Shown one piece after another: positions 23,401 to 28,781 of a stretch of 30,548 nt of DNA (positions are counted from its first letter, which is position 1; every line of letters starts with the position of its first letter). Location: positions 1 to 30,548 of IMG/VR virus record IMGVR_UViG_3300017750_000057, one strand, 5' to 3'. The DNA is from a virus. Position numbers and translations under genes: made by a program. Below the pieces are notes generated by a model. That model saw only the letters and a program-made list of their open reading frames with translations. It was not told the origin of the DNA and did not search any database.

Positions 23401-24941
23401 ATAGCAACGTTATTAACCCCACAGAAATATGCTGAATGAGTACCAATAGAAACGTTTTGACCGCAGTTACCAAAAGTACCTGCAAACGCACCTAATGCAA
23501 CGTTGCATGAAGCAGTTGTGGTAGTGTAACCTGCACCATCACCAAAATATGCATGATACTGCCCTGTAGTGGTGTTTAATCCCGCATCTCTACCTACAGC
23601 TGTATTGCAACTAGCACTAGTAGTACATGCCAGAGCTCTACATCCAACCGCAGTATTATTGTTACCAGTAACTTTACTTGTTAAAGCCTGGTAACCAATA
23701 GCAGTATTACCATAACCTGTTGTATTGCTTTGTAAAGCCGAACCGCCGACAGCTGTATTAAATTTACCAGTAGTATTACCATATAATGATGCATCACCTA
23801 TAGCAATGTTTTGACACCCGGTGGTGTTTTTACGTAACGCGTATGAACCAACAGCAACGTTACATTTACCTATAGTATTAAGCTGTAAAGCACAAGCACC
23901 TAGGGCAGTATTTCTTTCACCGGTTGTTGTGCTACATAGCGATCGATAACCAACGCTTGTGTTATAGTTTGTTGATCCATCGTCGTTTGCTAGAGCACTA
24001 GATCCCAATCCTATAGAAGTTGCATCTGGAGATTTACCATCAGAGAGACCATCGATATTCGAAGCGCCACCGGAAGGCAAATTTGTCAATCCAGACCCAT
24101 CGCCAGTTACAGCAGTAGCTGCAAGTGTACCTGTTACTGTTGCACCTGTTGAGGTCGTTTCAAACTTTTTAGAGCCTGAATGATATAAGTCTACCGCACC
24201 AGTAGCGCGAAGTGTTATTCTATCAGAATTAGACACTTTCATGTCTACGTCTTTATTAGATATTATTTGAAAATTTCCAGAACCTGATTGATTATAGGTA
24301 ATGTTTGTTTCGTTAACAGTTAAAGCTGAGCCTATTGTCGCGCCGCCCGTTACAGAAATACCGGTGCTAGATGTCTCAAGTTTGGTGCTATTATTATGCT
24401 TTAATGTTATTGCACCCGCTGGGTTGATAACCAGCGCATTTACCGATCCGCCTGCGTTTCTAAAATAATGATTTCCAGCTTGATATTGAGCATTAAAACC
24501 ACCCGCGTTTATTCTAAAAGTATTAGGGTCGTACTCAATGCTTACATCGCTATCCGAGCCAAAATACAATTTGACATTATCATTGAGTTTTACGTCACCA
24601 GTAAACGTGCCACCAGCTAATGGCATTTTAGTAGAATCAGCTGCAGAAACCCAATCGTAATCAGATCCGCTCCAGCTTAGAACTTCCCCTGAAGCTGCTG
24701 TACTTTGATTTAAATGTGTATTAACTGATGCATCGTTATAACTACCAGCTGCAGTAATAGCAGCGTTAATCTGAGTCTGAACATTGTCAGAGTCAGCAAA
24801 GCTCTTAATTACATTTGAGGAGTTTTTATAGTAGAGATTACCATCAGCATAGTTAATGGCTAACTCACCATAATCAAGATCACTAGTCCCTGGAGCATTA
24901 CTCGAAACAGAGGACTTCTTTAGTTTAATCGTAGCTGTCAT
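20214..24941 (-). CDS. Giant tail fibre with YadA-like repeats and S74 chaperone (1575 aa)
   Basis: Residues 1-60 (MTATIKLKKSSVSSNAPGTS, then LDYGELAINYADGNLYYKN) are an N-terminal fibre module well known from marine phages. Residues 60-290 are beta-rich without Cys (for example LKLNDNVKLYFGSDSD-type strands). Two cassettes of 16-17-residue head repeats follow at about 292-627 and 652-1465. The end is an intramolecular chaperone of the S74 (endosialidase) type: SDVTLKENIETIEDGLDIVN from Ser1487, with Lys1492, then SYGVIAQELEQLIPEAV and a final helix VQDQQHQINELKSKI. In known members the chaperone helps trimer folding and cuts itself off at the Ser. The mature fibre would then end just before residue 1487. 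It heads the group with the nucleotidyltransferase-cupin and GT-A genes. Confidence 0.88.
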   Translation of the reverse strand: MTATIKLKKSSVSSNAPGTSDLDYGELAINYADGNLYYKNSSNVIKSFADSDNVQTQINAAITAAGSYNDASVNTHLNQSTAASGEVLSWSGSDYDWVSAADSTKMPLAGGTFTGDVKLNDNVKLYFGSDSDVSIEYDPNTFRINAGGFNAQYQAGNHYFRNAGGSVNALVINPAGAITLKHNNSTKLETSSTGISVTGGATIGSALTVNETNITYNQSGSGNFQIISNKDVDMKVSNSDRITLRATGAVDLYHSGSKKFETTSTGATVTGTLAATAVTGDGSGLTNLPSGGASNIDGLSDGKSPDATSIGLGSSALANDDGSTNYNTSVGYRSLCSTTTGERNTALGACALQLNTIGKCNVAVGSYALRKNTTGCQNIAIGDASLYGNTTGKFNTAVGGSALQSNTTGYGNTAIGYQALTSKVTGNNNTAVGCRALACTTSASCNTAVGRDAGLNTTTGQYHAYFGDGAGYTTTTASCNVALGAFAGTFGNCGQNVSIGTHSAYFCGVNNVAIGHCAGKTIKRHGNTIVGSDAMRSATTSCCNVAVGYLSMSSVTTSEGNTVVGSFALCNLTTGTHNTAIGRSAGVSLTTGSNNIVLGCCADVSSATTSNEITLGSTAHTVFRLPGLQAGASSGHVMCYNGTSLVLAAASSGGASAIDDLSDGKSPDATSVGLGSGALANDDGSSNCNLAVGINALCANTTGYQNTAIGHLTLGCNIQGYLNTAVGWCSMRCNNTGTDNVAIGAQTLETATSGCQNVAVGSQAMKNTTIAKRNVGVGFSALRHNTAGYGNTAVGQNTLYNNKCSCNVAVGTFSLMAQTTGCHNTAVGHLSMRMNTLGSDNVAAGMCALFTNTTGKCNVAVGTCALFCNAQGYGNVSIGYEANKCGTNTRYQVSIGCQAGYNSTNTSPSTTIGNQAACRVTTGYGNSTLGQYNYLGTTTKYGVAIGWQAHEGNQPGSQNIAIGHRAMRCGSSGNSNIALGSSTLDALTTGHNNIAVGGGALGSVTIAHQNVALGDCASYANVSACYGVAIGSCSQKSLTTGYNRNVSIGHCSLASLTTGYQNVAIGGCAARLMNGSARGNTAVGSSAMLNSTTGIHNVALGAEALYNNGAGKGSNVAVGFGAGRYNNADNNVYVGYGAGYCNTTATGTTAIGKSALCNNKTGNNNTAVGLYSMYLTTFGSQNTSIGVKALCSNTTGCFNTAVGSSALCSNTTGSTNNAFGQEALKSNTTGDINAAFGNFALQLNTTGKCNVAIGGYNLCQNTTGSCNIAIGFRSLASNTCANANLAIGFNALCGNTTGSCNTAVGYGSLKANVSGKRNTALGHCSLTSNQANYGTAVGYNALKSNVCGARNTAVGDTALSANTTGWLNVAVGMQTLGANITGSCNTAVGYGSLRQSKCQLNTGFGYATLCVVTTGRCNTAVGAEAGRTISSGCNNLTLGYNAQATSATTSNEITLGDANITAMRIPALSYSINSGGQVSAVDFNATSDVTLKENIETIEDGLDIVNSINPVSFTWKKDGKKSYGVIAQELEQLIPEAVSTNIEGKKVVNYSQIIAFLVQAVQDQQHQINELKSKI
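20522..20529 (-). promoter_or_regulatory. Possible late promoter inside fibre gene
   Basis: Minus strand TATAAATA within the codons for Ser-Ile-Asn before the S74 domain. It is about 320 bases upstream of the nucleotidyltransferase-cupin start. In coding DNA this may be chance. Confidence 0.25.
20545..22985 (-). repeat. Second cassette of head repeats in the 1575-aa fibre (approximate limits)
   Basis: Opens with SAIDDLSDGKSPDATSVGLG and closes with NEITLGDANITAMRIPAL. About 813 residues, the longest cassette in the window. Confidence 0.7.
23060..24066 (-). repeat. First cassette of head repeats in the 1575-aa fibre (approximate limits)
   Basis: Opens with SNIDGLSDGKSPDATSIGLG and closes with NEITLGSTAHTVFRLPGLQ. 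The linker that follows (GASSGHVMCYNGTSLVL) is also found after cassette 1 of the 2522-aa fibre. Confidence 0.7.
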
Positions 24942-24969
24942 TTTAGATCCTTAAAAAAGGTGAGTTAAA

Positions 24970-24993
24970 GTCCAGGTATAAAAATACCCAGAC
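24970..24993 (-). terminator. Hairpin after the 480-aa fibre gene
   Basis: A 10-pair stem with a 4-base loop lies seven bases past the stop codon in the 59-base gap before the 1575-aa fibre gene. Two of the pairs are G-U in the minus-strand RNA, while the plus-strand RNA would have A-C mismatches, so it can fold well only in the direction of transcription. Only a short U run (ACUUUAA) follows, so it may slow or partly end transcription, or protect the RNA end. Confidence 0.5.
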
Positions 24994-25000
24994 TGTTTTA

Positions 25001-26443
25001 TTAGAATGTGCCGCCGTCAACTACAGCAAGAGATACTGCGCCAGATGATACACTAAATTCAGTAGCATTAAAAGAAGCAACACCTTTATTAGATGATGTA
25101 GCAAGTTCTGCAGCTATAGTCATTTGATTTGAGCCATCTACATATGTAAGATCAATACCTTCACCTGCTAAGAAGAAGTTAGAAGTTAAATGATCTTCAA
25201 TGGCTTCCATGATCTTAACATCATTAAATGTAATAGTGTTGGCGTCGTTGATACCAGCTTCAATATTTACACCGTAATTAAAATCCCAGGCTGTATTCGA
25301 ATTATCCCATGTAATAGCCGGTTTAGTGCCACTATACAGAGCACCGCCGACAGTAATACCTGCTCCATCTGCCGCTGTTCCGTTAGCAGCTGAATCAGCA
25401 AGAACAATATTTTTATCATTAACAGATAAAGTATTCGAATTAATAATTGTTTGAGTACCTTGAACTTGAAGGTTACCACGGATAATTAAATCACCGCCGT
25501 CTGAATCTTCAGGAGCAGGATCAATATAAAGTGTATTTGATCCATCAGTAGAGCTTAGAGTGTTACCATTTAATTTTAAGTTATCTACTGTAAGAGATGT
25601 TAGTCCAGTAACATCACCATCTAGGTCAACAGTAATTGTTTGTCCAGAAGCAGATGCAGTTAAGTTAGTACCACCTGAAACTGTAAGAGACTGAGAAGCA
25701 AGAGCTACAGATCCAGAACCAGAGTTACCTGCTGTACTCAGAGTAGTTGTAATTGAAGCAGTTGAGGCTGCAGTTAATCGACCTTGTGCATCAACAGTAA
25801 TAACTGGAATGGCTGTCGTACCACCGTATGAACCTGCGGTTACCGCGGTATTGTCTAGGTTAAACGTAGCGGTGTTTGAAGTAACTACAGAGCTTATACC
25901 TGTACCACCAGCTAATGTAAGAGTTTCACTTGCAGTTTCAATATTGGTCGTGCCAGTATCACCTGCAATGTCTAGATCATTGTTTGCAGCTATAGTTGTA
26001 TCAACATAAGCTTTTGTAGCAGCGTCTTGTGCGCTTGCTGGATCAGTTACATTAGTAATTTTAGATGTACTAGCATCAATAACCCCTGCACCGTTTGGAT
26101 CGAGTATTACATTTCCACCGGAGTTTGTTGAGCTAATAGTATTACCATTAATTGTGATATTATCTACATTCAGAACATCAATTTTACTTGAGGCATCAGT
26201 AATAATAGCACTAGATGCTGTTAAAGTTCCTGGTGTATGATCAAGCATACTTGCAAAATATTCACCACCAATTGATACAATCGATGTTGCATTTCCTGAT
26301 CCGTCATCTCCTTTACCGAAGAATAGCCTATCTCCGAGATTTGCGCTAGTACCTGTACCAGCCGAGTATGCTATTTCACCGGTGGCGAGAGACGATGGAG
26401 CCGCGACACCTGTTGATCTTTTTATTCTTATTGTAGCGGCCAT
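25001..26443 (-). CDS. Tail fibre-like structural protein (480 aa)
   Basis: The product starts MAATIRIKRSTGVAAPSSLA with TGEIAYSAGTGTSANLGDRL, the same kind of N-terminal module as in the 1575-aa fibre. The middle holds repeated phage fibre motifs (NITINGNTISSTNSGGNVIL, ASAQDAATKAYVDTTIAAN, NLKLNGNTLSSTDGSNTLYI), mostly beta structure. It ends SVSSGAVSLAVVDGGTF. I see no Cys in the whole protein. It lacks YadA-like repeats and the S74 domain. It overlaps the 77-aa gene by one base and is followed by a hairpin. It is likely a virion fibre or baseplate-linked structural protein of marine T4-like phages; its exact place in the particle is unknown. Confidence 0.78.
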   Translation of the reverse strand: MAATIRIKRSTGVAAPSSLATGEIAYSAGTGTSANLGDRLFFGKGDDGSGNATSIVSIGGEYFASMLDHTPGTLTASSAIITDASSKIDVLNVDNITINGNTISSTNSGGNVILDPNGAGVIDASTSKITNVTDPASAQDAATKAYVDTTIAANNDLDIAGDTGTTNIETASETLTLAGGTGISSVVTSNTATFNLDNTAVTAGSYGGTTAIPVITVDAQGRLTAASTASITTTLSTAGNSGSGSVALASQSLTVSGGTNLTASASGQTITVDLDGDVTGLTSLTVDNLKLNGNTLSSTDGSNTLYIDPAPEDSDGGDLIIRGNLQVQGTQTIINSNTLSVNDKNIVLADSAANGTAADGAGITVGGALYSGTKPAITWDNSNTAWDFNYGVNIEAGINDANTITFNDVKIMEAIEDHLTSNFFLAGEGIDLTYVDGSNQMTIAAELATSSNKGVASFNATEFSVSSGAVSLAVVDGGTF

Positions 26444-26676
26444 TAATAGCTACCTCCATTTACGTTTTGATTTTCTAAATCTAAAGTAGCTTCAAAATTA
26501 CCAGTTGTTGTATTATATACTAAAACGCTACCGTTTACTTTTGATGTTGTATCAACACCTACGAGGGTGTTTATATTTGATGTTGCTGGTACAACTGCCC
26601 TTACAGGCCTACCAACAGAAATCTTTTTTACTATAGTGGTATTTCCAGCAGTAATCGTTAAATTTCTATTTACCAT
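26443..26676 (-). CDS. Small structural-cluster protein
   Basis: The 77-aa product starts MVNRNLTITAGNTTIVKKIS and ends ATLDLENQNVNGGSY. It is beta-rich, with the segment NGSVLVYNTTTGNFEATL resembling the V-L-V-Y-x-x-x-T-x-x-F-x-x-x motif found in phage fibre proteins. It overlaps the 480-aa fibre gene by one base (TAATG), so it is probably made in fixed ratio with that protein. Function unknown; perhaps a connector for the fibre. Confidence 0.6.
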   Translation of the reverse strand: MVNRNLTITAGNTTIVKKISVGRPVRAVVPATSNINTLVGVDTTSKVNGSVLVYNTTTGNFEATLDLENQNVNGGSY

Positions 26677-26679
26677 AAT

Positions 26680-27036
26680 TTACCTCGTCACCGATGGGGT
26701 TACTTGAACTCTACCCTCAAGCAGCCGTTCAATTATAGTATTAGAACCACTATCTTGATAAGAAAGCTCAACGTCATATACATAACGTCCAGCTCTTAAA
26801 GCATCTGTTTGAGTATTTGTGAGGGAAAGTGTTACTACGCCATTTGTTGGTGGCGCGACGACTATAGATGTAAAATTCGTAGTATCAGCACTATCGCTAG
26901 TGTAAGTCTTTTTTAACTTTGCTGATATACTATATCCACTTAAATCCTTTGCAGAATTTGTGGTTGAATCTATACAGTGTATTTCGACCGCAACATCTGT
27001 GCCTTGGTCAATTGAAAATTCTTCGTACTGGGCCAT
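26680..27036 (-). CDS. Putative virion protein with immunoglobulin-like fold
   Basis: The 118-aa product starts MAQYEEFSIDQGTDVAVEIH and contains DLSGYSISAKLKKTYTSDSA, then LSLTNTQTDALRAGRYVYDV and ends LLEGRVQVTPSVTR. The order D-Q-G-x-x, then D-L-S-G-Y-x-x-x-A, then L-x-x-G-R-Y-V-Y-D-V resembles N-terminal domains of baseplate upper proteins and similar small beta-sandwich domains in phage structural genes. It has its own late promoter and an unusual GC-rich leader; AGAAGG serves as ribosome site. It is followed after three bases by the 77-aa gene. I infer a minor tail or baseplate component. Confidence 0.65.
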   Translation of the reverse strand: MAQYEEFSIDQGTDVAVEIHCIDSTTNSAKDLSGYSISAKLKKTYTSDSADTTNFTSIVVAPPTNGVVTLSLTNTQTDALRAGRYVYDVELSYQDSGSNTIIERLLEGRVQVTPSVTR

Positions 27037-27052
27037 AGAATACCTTCTGATT

Positions 27053-27081
27053 CGCTTGTCGGACGCGCGCGCCCCTGCTCC
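27053..27081 (-). promoter_or_regulatory. GC-rich leader patch between late promoter and start codon
   Basis: The stretch includes 14 G or C out of 15 bases at 27061-27075 in a genome rich in AT. In the RNA, bases from 27074-27070 can pair with 27065-27061 (one G-U pair) around a 4-base loop. It could be a small hairpin that protects the RNA 5' end or tunes translation; function is not known. Confidence 0.4.
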
Positions 27082-27093
27082 ATATGTTATTCT

Positions 27094-27101
27094 TATTTAT
27101 A
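27094..27101 (-). promoter_or_regulatory. T4-type late promoter before the 118-aa gene
   Basis: Minus strand TATAAATA in a 90-base gap, about 58 bases upstream of the start of the 118-aa gene at 27036. It gives the 118-aa, 77-aa and 480-aa genes a late unit of their own. Confidence 0.75.
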
Positions 27102-27126
27102 ACAAATGGAATTTAGAAAAGAAGGA

Positions 27127-27579
27127 TTATTCTACAGAAATGAAGTTTAAAATAAGAGTTCCGTCAGCTGAGTCTTTAGTAGCTCTTGCAAGGGAAACCT
27201 CAGATGAGGTCTGCAATCTATTATTTTCAATAATTTTCTGTTCATTTATTTTAGTAGTTAAATCAGTTTTACTAGTAGCAAATGCTTCTGCTGCTGCTTT
27301 TGAATTCCAGATTCTAAAATTAGTGTTTTCATCTAGATCGTCAAGAGATTCATAATTAAAGAAAGTTTGCGCATTACCAACCTGATTAAATGCCCTAATC
27401 TTTAGATATCTACTAGTATCATTTACTTTTTCTTGTATTTTTTCATTGTACTGTTCTAATGCAGAATCATATGTACTTAATAAAGGATTTATAGTTTCTG
27501 ATATTACTTGATATCCATCTTTAAAATCTGATGGTATAACAAAATGCTCAGCTGAATCATTAGTAATAATATTCGCCAT
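27127..27579 (-). CDS. Protein of unknown function with central helical region
   Basis: The 150-aa product starts MANIITNDSAEHFVIPSDFK and has likely helices in ETINPLLSTYDSALEQYNEK and KAAAEAFATSKTDLTTKINE. The end (GTLILNFISVE) is a probable beta strand. It overlaps the glycine-rich adhesin gene by one base (TAATG), so both are co-translated. I do not recognise the family. Its place right after the adhesin-like gene suggests an adaptor or chaperone for it, similar in concept to fibre helper proteins, but this is only context. Confidence 0.55.
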   Translation of the reverse strand: MANIITNDSAEHFVIPSDFKDGYQVISETINPLLSTYDSALEQYNEKIQEKVNDTSRYLKIRAFNQVGNAQTFFNYESLDDLDENTNFRIWNSKAAAEAFATSKTDLTTKINEQKIIENNRLQTSSEVSLARATKDSADGTLILNFISVE

Positions 27580-28781
27580 TACGTAACATCTCCATACATA
27601 GTTCCACCTAGTCCAGATTCTACTGTAGTCGATCCACCCGTACTAGTATTTTTAATTGCTGATGCTCCATCATATCTAGCATTAGTATCATGCACTGAAG
27701 TTACTGTTCCATTCCAAAAATACTGCATTCCATTTCCGCCATCAGCACCCCAGCCTCCACCGGCCCCTGCGCCAAATTGTCCTGAAGAGTATACATTTTG
27801 ATTAAATCCGCTAGATATACCACTTTCCCCTGCATTGTTATTCGCTCCGCCCGCAGCTAGAGAAATTCCACTGGGGCCATCATCGTAGTTGGACCAATTA
27901 CCAAATACTGTAGGCAAACTGGCAAATCCACCCATGCCGCCACCTTGTGCACCACCAATTCGAATTCCATCGTAAAGACCACCACCAGCACCACCACCAG
28001 CACCACCACCTGTTAGAGCATAGTAATTTCCACTAGTTGTATTGGTGTCTGAACCTTCACCTTCCTGTCCTTCTACACCATCAGCGTTTGTTATTCCATT
28101 TGCTTTTTGAGCTTGTGTTGATGAGCTACTGCCATTAAAATAAAATAAGCCATCGCCATGGCCGCCGCCAGCGCCGCCACCGCCGCCGCCAAAGTACTGA
28201 CTTGAGCTAGATGATGTTTGTCTGGTTATTTGTTTACCTGCACCTCCGCCGCCATTAATAAAATTCGTGTTTTTTATAGTAAGGTAAACAGCATTTGATC
28301 CAGAGCATTTAATAGCTTCGGTAGGTGCAGCTCCATTTCCAACATCAGTTCCTCCAGCTCCAAAAATATATCCATTATTCTTAATTGTTATATAGTACGG
28401 ATTAGAAGTATTATTTTCTATTTTGATTCCAGGAGACATTGTAGATGATCGAGGTAGACCATAGACATATATATTTGCATTTACTATTAAATATACTGGT
28501 TGAGAACCATTCCATCCTGCGGTTGAAAGAACTGACGGTAAATCTACATCACTTACATTAGCCGATATTGTATGAACAAAATATCCTTTAGCGTTAAAAT
28601 AATCACTAAGACTTACTTCTCCAGAAGCCGGAACACTAGAATTTATAGTATCACCATCAACTGTAGATAGTACTTTTCCTCCACCTTTATAGAATTCACT
28701 AATAGAAGATGGAGAAGTATCACCAAAATCGGTTTTTAGGTCACTAAACTTTATAGCGCCTGAACTTGGTATATTAGGCAT
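27579..28781 (-). CDS. Glycine-rich adhesin-like tail protein
   Basis: The 400-aa product starts MPNIPSSGAIKFSDLKTDFG, then SPSSISEFYKGGG, a start common in tail proteins of marine T4-like phages. Residues 70-135 are beta strands (VYLIVNANIYVYGLPR, then YYITIKNNGYIFGAGG). From about 130 to 350 many glycine-rich blocks follow (GGGGGGAGGGHGDG, LTGGGAGGGAGGGLYDG, GAQGGGMGGF, FGAGAGGGWGADGGNG). Such blocks recall the poly-Gly II helix sandwich of T-even-type gp38 adhesins, where loops between the Gly helices bind the host receptor. It follows the first giant fibre with one-base overlap, just as gp38 follows the long fibre gene gp37. Receptor binding is inferred from this likeness and position. 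Confidence 0.68.
   Translation of the reverse strand: MPNIPSSGAIKFSDLKTDFGDTSPSSISEFYKGGGKVLSTVDGDTINSSVPASGEVSLSDYFNAKGYFVHTISANVSDVDLPSVLSTAGWNGSQPVYLIVNANIYVYGLPRSSTMSPGIKIENNTSNPYYITIKNNGYIFGAGGTDVGNGAAPTEAIKCSGSNAVYLTIKNTNFINGGGGAGKQITRQTSSSSSQYFGGGGGGAGGGHGDGLFYFNGSSSSTQAQKANGITNADGVEGQEGEGSDTNTTSGNYYALTGGGAGGGAGGGLYDGIRIGGAQGGGMGGFASLPTVFGNWSNYDDGPSGISLAAGGANNNAGESGISSGFNQNVYSSGQFGAGAGGGWGADGGNGMQYFWNGTVTSVHDTNARYDGASAIKNTSTGGSTTVESGLGGTMYGDVT

Noticed and set aside
20214-24941. Regular repeats as a CRISPR array
   Set aside because: Repeat units are imperfect, about 50 bases long, without unique spacers between identical repeats, and they are translated throughout as fibre coils.
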